Origin: DATGZX01 sp035296965
GTDB taxonomy: Bacteria; Planctomycetota; Planctomycetia; Gemmatales; Gemmataceae
Length of the DNA: 62,329 nucleotides
NCBI GenBank assembly: GCA_035296965.1
Contig: DATGZX010000255.1
Span: forward strand, 1-62,329
Direction of reading: 5' to 3'
Below are positions 53,718 to 62,329 of this stretch, one piece after another (within the stretch, counting starts at the first letter, position 1; every line of letters starts with the position of its first letter). The notes under the pieces are model-generated. The model was not told the origin of the DNA. It did no database searches and worked only from the letters and a program-made list of their open reading frames with translations. The translations under genes were made by a program, and so were the position numbers.

Positions 53718-54563
53718 CTAGCCTTTGGCCACGAAACACCCATAGCGCATGGCTCCGCAACGATAGGCTTCCAGGATGGTCTCGAAGTGATTGAGGAAGC
53801 CGGTCATCTTCCGGCCGGCCGCTCGGGCGAGGAACTGAACCCGGCTGCGACGTACCCGATCCAAGCAGATCTCCCAGGTGCGAGTCACCTGGGGAGTAAA
53901 GTCCAAAAAGCGCTGTGTTTCCAGGCCGGCATCGTGCATCCAGCGTTGGTACTCACTGGCGGAACCTAACGAGGGACACAGGAAGCCTCGACAAACTGCT
54001 TCAACCTGCTGGGCGACCGAGGCGGTGTGCGGCTTTTCTGCCGCCAACCAGGCGCAAATGGCCACGCGCCCTCCCGGCCGGAGCCACTCTGCCGCCCGCC
54101 GGAAGAATCCTGCTTTATCGAACAGATGCTCCGTGCATTCGATGCTCCAAAGGACGTCGAAACTCTGTTTTGGGAAGCAGGCACTCTCCGCATCTTGGCA
54201 TTGGAATCGGACCTTGCGGCGCACCCCTTTCAGCCGGGCGGCAATTCCGGCCCAGATTCGTTGCACGGGGCTCAAGGTCAGTCCGGTGACCTCGCAGTGC
54301 AATTTGCGAGCCAGGTAAATGGACGAGCCGCCCATTCCGCATCCGACGTCAAGCACACGAGAATCGACTGCAATGTCCGCCTCGGCTGCGAGTCGTTGAA
54401 TCAATCTGCGCTGTGCGACAGCTACCGATTCCTCACCACTCCAGAGACCGTGATGAATGTGGGAGCCCCATAAAAGCTTGTAGAACGGCGTCGCCAGATC
54501 GTAGTGCGCTCGAATGGCTCGTTTGGTGACGCCAGGGACGAGGAACTCTTGGACCGTGCTCAC
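53718..54563 (-). CDS. SAM-dependent methyltransferase (tocopherol/sterol methyltransferase-like)
   Basis: 281 residues. Motif I VLDVGCGMGGSSIYLAR (70-86), the N-terminal HYDLATPFYKLLWGSHIHHGLW and the later IECTEHLFDKAGFFRRAAEWLRPGGRVAI block place it with the gamma-tocopherol/sterol/UbiE-like methyltransferases that methylate isoprenoid or aromatic lipids. It is the first gene of a three-gene run with an ICMT-like membrane methyltransferase and a geranylgeranyl-reductase-like flavoprotein. A repeat element (54591-54785) separates it from the exporter upstream, which supports it being a separate unit. Confidence 0.9.
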   Translation of the reverse strand: MSTVQEFLVPGVTKRAIRAHYDLATPFYKLLWGSHIHHGLWSGEESVAVAQRRLIQRLAAEADIAVDSRVLDVGCGMGGSSIYLARKLHCEVTGLTLSPVQRIWAGIAARLKGVRRKVRFQCQDAESACFPKQSFDVLWSIECTEHLFDKAGFFRRAAEWLRPGGRVAICAWLAAEKPHTASVAQQVEAVCRGFLCPSLGSASEYQRWMHDAGLETQRFLDFTPQVTRTWEICLDRVRRSRVQFLARAAGRKMTGFLNHFETILEAYRCGAMRYGCFVAKG

Positions 54564-54590
54564 GTTCTCTTCCTCCTATTGGTCACTCTG

Positions 54591-54785
54591 TTATGCGAGC
54601 GGCAGCGATTGTTCTCCCCTCTCCGCCGAAGGAGCCTGCTGAAAAAGGGGTCTGACCCCCTACGAAGCTTCACCGATTTCCCGTTTTCTCGGAGATCTAT
54701 CGCCCTTCGTGGAAGGGGTCAGACCCCTTTTTCAGCAGGCTCCGAAGCGGGGGAGAGGGGAGATTATTACCTGCCCCTCGCCTTA
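54591..54785. repeat. Palindromic repeat element, family A copy 2 (interrupted)
   Basis: The left arm (TTATGCGAGCGGCAG, 54591-54605, then TCTCCCCTCTCC) and the right arm (GGGGGAGAGGGGAGATTATTA, then CTCGCCTTA to 54785) match copy 1 at 31541-31699. Removing the 111-bp insertion and one CGAAG leaves a 79-bp hairpin whose centre equals that of copy 1 (reverse strand) with one mismatch. The end of the element forms the TAA stop of the permease gene. Confidence 0.85.
54632..54742. mobile_element. 111-bp MITE-like element with 28-bp perfect inverted ends and 5-bp target duplication
   Basis: Ends 54632-54659 and 54715-54742 are perfect inverted copies (GAGCCTGCTGAAAAAGGGG and on). CGAAG occurs directly on both sides (54627-54631 and 54743-54747). 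Joining the flanks restores the loop of a family A hairpin, so this is an insertion with target-site duplication. It has no gene and must have been moved in trans. Confidence 0.85.
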
Positions 54786-57368
54786 CTCGTAGGCGACTGC
54801 CTTGGCGATTTCCAATTTGGCCGCATTGAGCGCCGGACCCAGGCCGGCCAACGCGGCTCCGACCAGTGCCAGGCATCCAATGGCGACGGCGGCCGACCAT
54901 GGATAAGCGATTGGCAGCAAGTATCCGGTCTCGTCGAAGAGGATGACTCGGACGGCGTACCAAACCATGGGCAGTCCCGCTGCGAGGCCGAGCGCCGTAC
55001 CGAGGCCGCCCATCAGCAGCGACTCGGCCAGAACCGTGCGCACTACCTGTCCGGGCGTGGCGCCGATCGCGCGCAGCAGGCCGAATTCCCGCCGCCGTTG
55101 CAAAACCGAGATCAGCAGCGCTGTCACAACCCCGAGCAAGGCAACGGCGGCGATCACCACTTCCTGCGTGTAGGCCAACCCGTAAAGCCGATCGATCATG
55201 CCCATGATGTGGCCGCGCACTTCACCGCGTGCCATGATGCAGAGGGTTTCGGGGCCGCCATCGGTGGCCTGTTGCAAGCGGCGCTGAACCGCTTCGATAT
55301 CTGCTCCCGGAGGCAGGTAGACGCCAAACACGTCCACCAGCTCCACATTGAACGCCTCCTTGCAGCGCGACCGGTCGACCACAACCACGCCGCGGCTGCA
55401 AGAATAATCGACCACCGTGCCGAGCACGCGTAGGCGAACCGGCCCCGCGGTACCGGGGAGAGTCAAACTGTCGCCAATGCCTACGCCATGCAAGGCAGCA
55501 AAGTTCTCCGAGACGAGCGCGGCTTCCGGCGTCTGCGCCAGTTGCCGGTACAGGTCCAGCTCCGGCAAAGGTGGCTGGCGATCCTTGTTGAGGGCATAAT
55601 AGGTCGAAGCATCCAGAGCCATCAGCAGGATGCGGGCGCTGTGGCCGGCCTGCTGCCAGTCCAGGTGTCGAAAACGCATCGGCATGACGGTAAGGCCGGG
55701 AGAAGCATCCAGGAGCGACGTGCCCACCGCTTCCGGCATGGGCGTCGTTCGTCCGCTGGCCGTCAGGGGTCCGCCGGCAGTGACGAATAGATCTCCGGCA
55801 ATCGAATGATCGACCCAGGCGCCGATCGCCATTTCGTTGCTGCGGATCAACCCCCCAGTCTGCAGGAACAGGGCGATACCGGCGGCAAAGGCTGTCATCA
55901 CCAGACCAGTTCGGGCCGGAGACCGCACCAAATTGTCCGCGGCCAAGTAGTCCTCGATGCCAAGAAAGCGTTGGGCCAGCGGCCGCACTATCAGTCGAGC
56001 CAGGGCTCCCGCGAGAAGCGGAATGGCAGCCAGGGCAGCCACGTCGACCATGAGCAAGGCTGCGAAGGCGCCGATGCGTGGCGGCAGGAACCCCTTCAGC
56101 GCAAGGCACGAAATCGCAGCGAGCATCAGTCCCAGAGCACCTGCGATGCGTATCCCCATGTGGATACATTCTTGGCCGGCAGGAAGTTTACGCAGGGCTG
56201 CCACCGGATCTTCGCGTGCCGCCCGAAGTGCAGGTATTACAGAGGCCAGGAGCACCGTGCTTAGACCACCTGCGATCGCGCCGATCCAAGTATGACTGGC
56301 AACTTCCAGCCGGAGTGCTGGGAGTGGCAAGAACACATCCGACAGCACTTCGCGCATCGGTCCCAGGCCGAGGTGCGCCAGTGCGAGCCCGAGGGGCAGC
56401 GCAAGGCACGAGCCCACGACTCCAAGGGCTAATGCCTCGCAAACGAACAATGCCCCGATCTGAGCGCGCGTGGCTCCGAGCGAGCGCAATACTCCAATTT
56501 CAAAGCGTCGCTCGGCGACGCTGACTGTCAGCGTGCTGGAAATCAAGAAGAGCCCTACGACCAGGCCGCCGATGCCGCAGAGCGAGAGGCCCGTTGTGAT
56601 CCCGGTGAGGAGTTCCCGGGCGCGGTGATCATGCTCCTCCGGCGTCCACACCCGCGCCGCGTCCTGAAGCACACTGTCCAGCCGGCGGCATATTTCGGCG
56701 CGATCGGTTCCCGATTCCAGGGAGAGATCGATGCGGCTGACAAAATCCGGTCGGCCGAGTACGGCGGCTGCGTCGCCGCAGGACATGACAATCACGTTGC
56801 CTTCCAGGGGAAGGGCAGGGCCATGTGCTTTGACGATCATTCCGGCGCACGTAAGGCGCTCCACGCGGCCGCCCGCCAGCACGTCGAAATGGTCCACTTC
56901 AGAGTGCAATTGTTTGGCGAGTCCCTTGCCGATAAAAGCAATTTTTCGCGCCAGGAAGATGGTGCGGAACGTAGCGGGCGTGGGCGATCGAACAACCTGA
57001 ACATCCCAGCCCGGGATGTCCAAATCGCCTTCCATTGCCGTGCCCAGAAGAAGGGCAGTCTGGTCGTGAAGGCCAGGCAAGCGAACACGCTCGGAGACCA
57101 GGCTGCGCACGGAACGCACGCCTGGAACCTGCGCGAGCTTATCGGCCAAGTCGGCGGGGACGCCGTTGTCGCCATTGCTGACATAGAGATCGGCCGCCCC
57201 TGCCAGCGGCGTGGCAGCGTCTCGGCTGCCTCGGTCGAGATGGCCGTTCAAAGCACTCGTCGCCACCCAGGCCGCCACGCCCAGGGTCACCGTAGCGATG
57301 ATCAACAAGGCCCGCGCGCGATGGTGGCGCCAATAGCCGGCGCTCAAAGTTCTAAACGGCAGCTGCAT
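54783..57368 (-). CDS. Large FtsX-like ABC permease with two permease cores
   Basis: 861 residues with about ten membrane segments: one near 20-40, three clustered around 260-370 (LSLCGIGGLVVGLFLISSTL), a central group around 430-480, another start around 495-515, and a last group around 740-860. This is the duplicated MacB-PCD/FtsX layout of LolCDE-like or antimicrobial-peptide exporter permeases. The ATG at 57368 is inside the end of the ATPase gene, with GGAGG just upstream, so translation is coupled. The permease stop TAA lies in the family A repeat. Cargo unknown; lipoprotein or peptide export is typical of relatives. Confidence 0.9.
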   Translation of the reverse strand: MQLPFRTLSAGYWRHHRARALLIIATVTLGVAAWVATSALNGHLDRGSRDAATPLAGAADLYVSNGDNGVPADLADKLAQVPGVRSVRSLVSERVRLPGLHDQTALLLGTAMEGDLDIPGWDVQVVRSPTPATFRTIFLARKIAFIGKGLAKQLHSEVDHFDVLAGGRVERLTCAGMIVKAHGPALPLEGNVIVMSCGDAAAVLGRPDFVSRIDLSLESGTDRAEICRRLDSVLQDAARVWTPEEHDHRARELLTGITTGLSLCGIGGLVVGLFLISSTLTVSVAERRFEIGVLRSLGATRAQIGALFVCEALALGVVGSCLALPLGLALAHLGLGPMREVLSDVFLPLPALRLEVASHTWIGAIAGGLSTVLLASVIPALRAAREDPVAALRKLPAGQECIHMGIRIAGALGLMLAAISCLALKGFLPPRIGAFAALLMVDVAALAAIPLLAGALARLIVRPLAQRFLGIEDYLAADNLVRSPARTGLVMTAFAAGIALFLQTGGLIRSNEMAIGAWVDHSIAGDLFVTAGGPLTASGRTTPMPEAVGTSLLDASPGLTVMPMRFRHLDWQQAGHSARILLMALDASTYYALNKDRQPPLPELDLYRQLAQTPEAALVSENFAALHGVGIGDSLTLPGTAGPVRLRVLGTVVDYSCSRGVVVVDRSRCKEAFNVELVDVFGVYLPPGADIEAVQRRLQQATDGGPETLCIMARGEVRGHIMGMIDRLYGLAYTQEVVIAAVALLGVVTALLISVLQRRREFGLLRAIGATPGQVVRTVLAESLLMGGLGTALGLAAGLPMVWYAVRVILFDETGYLLPIAYPWSAAVAIGCLALVGAALAGLGPALNAAKLEIAKAVAYE

Positions 57369-58053
57369 GAAGCCTCCGAGCGGCGACTTCGCTCTCGATC
57401 CGACCATCGCACAGTCGAATGGTCCGATCTCCGTATGCAGCCGCCTGGCTGTCATGAGTGATCAAGACGATGGAGCGTCGGCCTGGCTCGGGAAGCCCCC
57501 GCAGCAGCTCAAGGATATTTCGACCAGATGCCGAGTCGAGGTTGCCCGTCGGTTCGTCACAAAGGATCAATTCTGGTTCCGGCGCGAGCGCGCGGGCAAT
57601 AGCGACGCGCTGGGCCTCACCGCCGGACATCTCGGGAGGGCGATGCCCGGCTCGGTGCGAAAGCCCGATCCATTCGAGAACGGCCCGCGCTTGCCTCAGT
57701 GCCGATTTACGCTTCTGACCCGCCAGCATGAGAGGCAGCGCTACATTCTCCTCGGCAGTGAGTGCGGGCAACAAATTAAAGAATTGGAAGACAAACCCAA
57801 TCCGACTACGCCGCAACAGCGACCGTTCGCGATCGGATAGATTGCGGAGGTCGTTACCTTTCAGGAGCACCTTCCCCGAGGTGGGCGTATCGAGCGTCCC
57901 CATGAGGTGCAACAGTGTGGACTTCCCGGATCCACTGGGCCCCATGAGAGCCAAAAACTCGCCAGATGCCACTTGCAGGCTTACGCCCCGCAATGCTTCG
58001 ACGAGTCGTCCACCCTGTCGATAGACCTTCGTCACCGCCTGGAGTTCGATCAT
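57352..58053 (-). CDS. ABC transporter ATP-binding protein (LolD/MacB-like)
   Basis: 233 residues: Walker A GPSGSGKS (38-45), Q-loop GFVFQFFNLLPALTAEENV, signature MSGGEAQRVAIARAL, Walker B LILCDEPTGNLDS and switch VLITHD. The ATG at 58053 has GGAGG six bases upstream and matches the family N-terminus MIELQAVTKVYRQG; a start at 58092 would add 13 untypical residues. It overlaps the permease by 17 bp. This is the second MacB-type exporter in the window, distinct from the one at 44.8-47.7 kb. Confidence 0.93.
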   Translation of the reverse strand: MIELQAVTKVYRQGGRLVEALRGVSLQVASGEFLALMGPSGSGKSTLLHLMGTLDTPTSGKVLLKGNDLRNLSDRERSLLRRSRIGFVFQFFNLLPALTAEENVALPLMLAGQKRKSALRQARAVLEWIGLSHRAGHRPPEMSGGEAQRVAIARALAPEPELILCDEPTGNLDSASGRNILELLRGLPEPGRRSIVLITHDSQAAAYGDRTIRLCDGRIESEVAARRLHAAAV

Positions 58054-58219
58054 TTGCGGCCTCCGACTCGGTCCAGCCACAACCACGGGCAAAATGTCAT
58101 CAGGGGGCGTGGCGAGAATGGTTTCCCGGTGCGAGGGGAGCTTAAAAACACCCCCGCAAGATGCGTGTTTTCGACGTCAGCGTGCGCCTGGCGAGACTTG
58201 CCAGGCGGGGACGTGGACT

Positions 58220-58891
58220 TCACCGGTTGACGGGAAGTAAGATCAGATCGCCCCAAATGGTCAGCTGATCGGCAACCTTGATGAAACCGCCCAGAGCAGA
58301 GTAAGGTTGGATGCCGTAGTCAGTCTGATTGATCGTGAAGGATCCTATGACATGCAAGGCGCCGGGCTTATCTGTCTGCTTGGCCTCGGCGTTGAATTGA
58401 AGGGGCCGCGATACGCCGTGCAGAGTGAACTGGCCGTCAAACTGATAATGGCCGGGATGTCCTGCCTGCTGTCCATCGAGCGGACGGATGGAACGAGCCG
58501 TATATACCGCCTTGGGAAACTGTGCTGCATCGAGCACGTCTGAGCCCAGCATGTTCGCCTGGACCTTCTTGGCGTCGGAGCGTGAGAACTTTGGCTCGAG
58601 CCCGATATATTCTCGGGCCTCCGGCGTATCGGCGATAAAGGAGGTGATGTCGAAGACGAGATCGCCAGCTCCGCCCAGCTCCAGGCTGCCGGCGGCAAGC
58701 TTACCCTCGATGCCATGAACGTGGCCGAGCCGGGTCGCCGTGTCGACACGAGCGTAAACATGACTGGAAGTCGTGTCGACCCGACAGGACGTGGCCGGGG
58801 CAGCTTGGCCGTGGGCAAGGGTAGGATGGGCCAGAAAGGCGGCAAGTAGGGCGATCCCGAGAATGCGACCGATATGGGTCTTGGTAAACAT
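58220..58891 (-). CDS. YceI-family periplasmic isoprenoid-binding protein
   Basis: 223 residues. Signal peptide 1-28 (LGIALLAAFLAHPTLAHGQA). The mature protein is a lipocalin-like barrel: CRVDTTSSHVYARVDTATRLGHVHGIEGKLAAGSL, then the TLHGVSRPLQF and FTINQTDYGIQPYS blocks characteristic of YceI, whose barrel binds polyisoprenoids or quinone-like lipids. A GAGAGGAGAGG site precedes the ATG. It lies 167 bp upstream of the exporter ATPase gene on the same strand and may be co-transcribed; a lipid role for both is an inference. Confidence 0.93.
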   Translation of the reverse strand: MFTKTHIGRILGIALLAAFLAHPTLAHGQAAPATSCRVDTTSSHVYARVDTATRLGHVHGIEGKLAAGSLELGGAGDLVFDITSFIADTPEAREYIGLEPKFSRSDAKKVQANMLGSDVLDAAQFPKAVYTARSIRPLDGQQAGHPGHYQFDGQFTLHGVSRPLQFNAEAKQTDKPGALHVIGSFTINQTDYGIQPYSALGGFIKVADQLTIWGDLILLPVNR

Positions 58892-59417
58892 GAAGAGCCT
58901 CTCCTCTCTCTCGAGCGGCTAAACGTGCAGGAAAAGGCGCGCCTCTCGTCTGGACAGGCGGTACCATAATCGGGAGCGCCGATGCAAGAGGACTTTGCCC
59001 ACAGTGCGGTGCCCTTCCATCTTTATGCTGAGATCGGGAAGAACTGGATCGAAAAAATGTCGCCCTGTTCGGGCGGCCCTTGATTTCATTTGTAGGAAAG
59101 CTCGGCCGGCCATGTAGGAATGGCGGGCCGTCTTTCCTTCATGATGGAAGAGCCAAAAAGGGGGCCGTCGTCCAAGGAAGGGCTTGATTCAGCGCCGAAC
59201 TCGCGGTTAGTGGCAGCGCGCCTCACTGAGGCCTTGTGGGCCTCCCGCCGTCGATGATGGCGCTGTGTCGATTTGCCTCTCCGACGAGGCGACGGCCCCT
59301 TCTCATTTATTGGTCGCCGCGCGATCGCTATCCTTTCCAGATTCGCGAAGATCGTTCGGCTGGCTTCCTGCTTTGAGAATAGATTGGACCTCGGCCCGCG
59401 GCGAAAGGAATCGTCAC
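58892..59417. other. Divergent intergenic region, YceI / glycosyltransferase
   Basis: 526 bp with no credible gene in any frame. It ends with GAAAGGA, eight to nine bases before the ATG at 59418. No clear promoter or repeat was identified. Confidence 0.45.
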
Positions 59418-60548
59418 ATGCGTCCTGGGGACAGCATTCCGTTGCACGATTATTCGGCCAAGCGAATCGCTCTGATCAAGCCCAGCTCCCTGGGTGATAT
59501 TGTCCATAGCTTGCCGGTGCTGACGGCTATTCGCCGGCGTTACCCGAAAGCTACCATCGCGTGGGTCATAAATCGTGATCTCGAGCCGCTCGTCAGAGGG
59601 CACCCTGATCTTGACTACACATTGCCCTTCGACCGCGAGGCGTGTCGCGCCGGCTTGCTCCCGGCTGCAACCACGTACCGGCGATTCTTCCGCAAGCTAC
59701 GACGCGAGAATTTTGATTTGGCAGTGGATTTACAGGGACTGCTCCGGAGTGGTCTGATGACGGCCGCCTGTCGCGCCCGGCGCCGGGTAGGGCTCAGCTC
59801 GGCCAGGGAAGGAGCCGGCTGGTTCTATACCGATGTCGTTTCAGTTCCGCAACCCAGTGCGCTGCATGCCGTGGATCGTTACTGGCTCATCGCCCGGGCC
59901 CTTGGTGTTGGAGATGCTCACAAGAGGTTTCACCTTCCAATCGCCGAGTCGGACCGCCACTGGGCGGCCCAGCTACTTGGTGATTGCCCACGCCCCTGGC
60001 TGGCGCTCGCAGTGGGGGCTCGCTGGGAAACGAAACGCTGGCCTGTCGATCACTTTGCCGCTTTGGCCCATGGTGCCCAGTCGACATTCGGCGGCACCGT
60101 GCTGTTCATCGGCGGGCCTGAAGAAGCTCGGCTTGCTCAGGGGGTTGCAATGCGACTGTGGGGTGAGGTGCGAGACCTCACGGGGCAGACGACCCTCGGT
60201 CAGCTAACCGCACTGCTGTCTTGCGCGGACGTGCTCGTGGCCAACGATTCGGGACCTTTGCACCTGGCCGCGGCCCTGGGCCGCCCAGTTGTGGCGCCGT
60301 ATACCTGCACGAAGATCCGCCTGCACGGACCCTATCGTGCGGAGGAAGGCGCCGTGGAGGCGCGCATCTGGTGCCAGGGCAGCTACTTGAAGCACTGCCA
60401 GCGCCTGGACTGCATGTCCGTGCTAACTTCCAATCACTTGTGGCCGAACCTGCACGCCATTTTGCGGAGAGTAAAGGCTGAGCACAGTCCGTCCCTTCAT
60501 GCAACGGACGTGATCGAGGTGCAACCTCACGGGCTGAAAAACGGTTAG
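59418..60548 (+). CDS. Glycosyltransferase family 9 (ADP-heptose:LPS heptosyltransferase-like)
   Basis: 376 residues, GT-B fold. Family blocks: RIALIKPSSLGDIVHSLPVLTAIRRRYPKATIAWVINRDLEPLVRG, FDLAVDLQGLLRSGLMTAACRARRRVGL, and the donor-binding VLVANDSGPLHLAAALGRPVVAPYTCT. It transfers a heptose-like sugar in lipopolysaccharide core synthesis, at the cytoplasmic face of the inner membrane. The ATG at 59418 is preceded by AAAGGA. A cluster of three Cys near the end (WCQGSYLKHCQRLDCM) is usual in this family. No other LPS gene is next to it. Confidence 0.93.
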   Translation: MRPGDSIPLHDYSAKRIALIKPSSLGDIVHSLPVLTAIRRRYPKATIAWVINRDLEPLVRGHPDLDYTLPFDREACRAGLLPAATTYRRFFRKLRRENFDLAVDLQGLLRSGLMTAACRARRRVGLSSAREGAGWFYTDVVSVPQPSALHAVDRYWLIARALGVGDAHKRFHLPIAESDRHWAAQLLGDCPRPWLALAVGARWETKRWPVDHFAALAHGAQSTFGGTVLFIGGPEEARLAQGVAMRLWGEVRDLTGQTTLGQLTALLSCADVLVANDSGPLHLAAALGRPVVAPYTCTKIRLHGPYRAEEGAVEARIWCQGSYLKHCQRLDCMSVLTSNHLWPNLHAILRRVKAEHSPSLHATDVIEVQPHGLKNG

Positions 60549-61138
60549 TCGATCGCTCACTGGCGATCCTCTTCGCCATCGGCGTCGCCCCCGAGCCTTA
60601 GGTTGGTTAGCAGGGATCTTGGATTGCAATTCGAAACCGCGGGCAACGCCTGCCTGGCCGGCCCGGTCCCAGCAAGGGTTGTCGCCGACATGGTGCACAA
60701 GGCGGGCCTGTGCGGATGGGCACATTCGAGGCCCCTATTTGACACACGTCACCAAAACGACAGCAGAGCCAGTCCATCTGCTCCACTTCCCAATAAGCGA
60801 CCCAAGTAGGATTTTCCCGTGCGCGCTGAGCGATCCTTACTGCGGCATGCCGATTGCACTGCCGCGGGTCGTGACGCGCTACCGTGGGCTGACCGTGTTC
60901 GGTTCGCAGTTCTGGAGTGCAGAACCCCATTCCAGTAGCGCTCACAGCAAGTGGCTCGGATTCCTTGAGCCCGACGGTAAGGAGATAAAAAGCTTGATGC
61001 CGTGGAGTGGAAAGAACGGAGATTCGTTGGAGCCGTAAGATCGCAAATCTTCCGCGAGCACGGCCGGCATTGCTGTCGAATGACGCAGGGTGCTGTACTG
61101 GGAATCATGAGAAGTAGGCCAACACAAGGGAGTAGTAG
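60549..61138. other. Long intergenic region with no recognised gene
   Basis: 590 bp between two plus-strand genes. Several open frames exist on both strands (such as 60619-61038 plus) but their translations show no family and have poor starts. GGGAG at the right end serves the next gene. Possibly a decayed gene; nothing specific seen. Confidence 0.45.
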
Positions 61139-62071
61139 ATGCCGGAAACACCCAAGCTCAATCATCCCTGGTTGGTGGCAGTCTGGCCAGGTATGGGAGG
61201 CGTGGCCATCAGCGCAGGCTATTACATGATGGCCAAACTCGGCATGCATTTGATCGCCGAGTTTTCACCACAAGGTCTTTTCGAAGTAGAGTATGTCGAA
61301 GTCAAAGGCGGGCTGATCCGGACCGGCCCTCTGCCCCGCAATCGGTGGTTCGCCTGGACGGATCCTGAAGGAAAGCGAGATATCGTCGTCTTCATTGGCG
61401 AAGCGCAGCCACCCGTCGGAAAGTATGCCTTCTGTCGCAACCTCGTTGAGTACGGCCGACAGCTGGGGGTCGAGCGCGTATTCACTTTCGCGGCCATGGC
61501 AACGGAGATGCATCCGGAGCACCCCTCCCGCGTGTTCGGTGCGGCCACCGATAAAGATGGTTTGGACGAGCTGAAACGATTAGAGATCGAGCTGCTCGAG
61601 GACGGCCAGATCGGCGGCCTCAATGGCGTTCTCCTGGGCGCTGCCGCCGAAGGCAGCATATGCGGCACCTGCCTGCTCGGAGAAATGCCGCACATTTTCG
61701 CTCATCTACCCTTCCCCAAAGCTTCACTGGCTGTTCTGGAGGTATTCAAAACCATTGCGGGCATTCAGATCGACATGACCGAACTCTCCGAGCAAGCACG
61801 CATCATGGAACAGAGATTGGGCGAAGTATTGGCCCAAGTGGAGGAATCGCTGGAGCAACGCCCGCTGGCAATGGAGCAAGAGCCCGGCATGCCGTCGCCT
61901 GAGGAACGAAAGCTGCATCCCGATGACGAAGAGCGAATCGAGCAGTTGTTTGAGCAAGCCCAGCGCGACCGATCGAAGGCTTACGAGCTAAAGCGTGAGC
62001 TCGATCGCCTCGGCGTCTTCAAGGATTACGAGGATCGCTTCCTCGACCTATTCAGAAAATCGGGCACCTAG
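61139..62071 (+). CDS. PAC2-family protein (proteasome-assembly-chaperone-like)
   Basis: 310 residues. The PAC2 fold signature is seen in LVAVWPGMGGVAISAGYYMMAKLGMHLIAEF, then VEVKGGLIRTGPLPRNRWFAW, IVVFIGEAQPP and GGLNGVLLGAAAEGSICGTCLLGEMPHIF. Archaeal and actinobacterial relatives accompany proteasomes or ATP-grasp partners; here no proteasome gene is in the window. The tail (about 215-310) is a charged coiled coil (EQARIMEQRLGEVLAQVEESLEQ, EERIEQLFEQAQRDRSKAYELKRELDRLG), probably for partner binding. Role unknown. Confidence 0.85.
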   Translation: MPETPKLNHPWLVAVWPGMGGVAISAGYYMMAKLGMHLIAEFSPQGLFEVEYVEVKGGLIRTGPLPRNRWFAWTDPEGKRDIVVFIGEAQPPVGKYAFCRNLVEYGRQLGVERVFTFAAMATEMHPEHPSRVFGAATDKDGLDELKRLEIELLEDGQIGGLNGVLLGAAAEGSICGTCLLGEMPHIFAHLPFPKASLAVLEVFKTIAGIQIDMTELSEQARIMEQRLGEVLAQVEESLEQRPLAMEQEPGMPSPEERKLHPDDEERIEQLFEQAQRDRSKAYELKRELDRLGVFKDYEDRFLDLFRKSGT

Positions 62072-62329
62072 GCGAGGCGCGGACAGAACATCTCCAATCG
62101 CAAGTCGATGCGACGTCCTCGCCCATATCGAGTTACCAGCGCCTGGCATTTTCCAGGAGCCTATTCGGATAGCTCGATGCGGCAGTAACCCTTAACGTGG
62201 GCTTCGCCCACCGCCCTGCAATGTGCGCAGTTTCCTTGCGCCCGGCAGGAGGGTGATGGGGGAGTTGATCCTCATATTGCAAGCCAGCGATGTTCTTTTC
62301 CCTGCCTGCTGGCCCGCTTGATAGAGTGA

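Overview
This looks like a GC-rich planctomycete chromosome segment, probably from the Gemmata/Pirellula side of the phylum. That placement rests on family content: a prepilin-type DUF1559 protein with an exact H-X9-DG motif, two large exported proteins with the LEPR-XLL-type N-terminus and DUF4214 repeats, a membrane Ser/Thr kinase with a huge outer domain, DUF4058 and DUF2442 genes, and several dispersed palindromic repeats. No rRNA, tRNA or CRISPR array was seen.

Layout. 1-6.2 kb (minus strand): a partial membrane protein, a membrane-anchored Gfo/Idh-like protein and a receptor-like kinase with a clear sigma-70 promoter. 6.5-13.8 kb (plus): a beta-propeller/cytochrome c protein, HisN-like phosphatase, MtnA, a GNAT acetyltransferase, a 2OG-Fe(II) oxygenase and a Tat-exported amidase. 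14-18.3 kb (minus): a three-gene envelope/stress cluster, then a SNF2 helicase coupled to an unknown protein. 18.9-25 kb: a siroheme sulfite reductase, a DUF4214 surface protein and an aldo/keto reductase. 25.4-31.5 kb (plus): phosphoketolase and acetate kinase (the phosphoketolase shunt), a C-terminal remnant of a trehalose synthase/maltokinase, and 4-alpha-glucanotransferase.

31.5-41.2 kb is the most unusual stretch. An exported protein with DUF4214 repeats and two GlcG/HbpS-like (haem-binding) domains is divergent from an outer-membrane beta-barrel gene, which is followed by a 1300-residue exported protein that fuses a ten-haem cytochrome c part to an LVIVD beta-propeller. I read this as a candidate cell-surface haem or electron-transfer locus.

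41.3-42.6 kb is decaying: a composite repeat, a DUF2442 gene with an in-frame amber codon and a DUF4058 gene with a one-base frameshift. 42.8-44.7 kb holds small exported proteins and the pseudopilin. 44.8-47.7 kb is an HlyD/ATPase/permease exporter. 48.1-50.9 kb carries two tandem-domain universal stress proteins and a LOG-family protein. 51.6-54.6 kb is a three-gene methyltransferase/oxidoreductase cassette resembling polyketide or isoprenoid tailoring genes. 54.6-54.8 kb shows one small repeat element inserted inside another, with a 5-bp target duplication. 54.8-62 kb has a second ABC exporter, a YceI protein, a family 9 glycosyltransferase and a PAC2 protein.

All family names come from reading the protein sequences. 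No database search was run.
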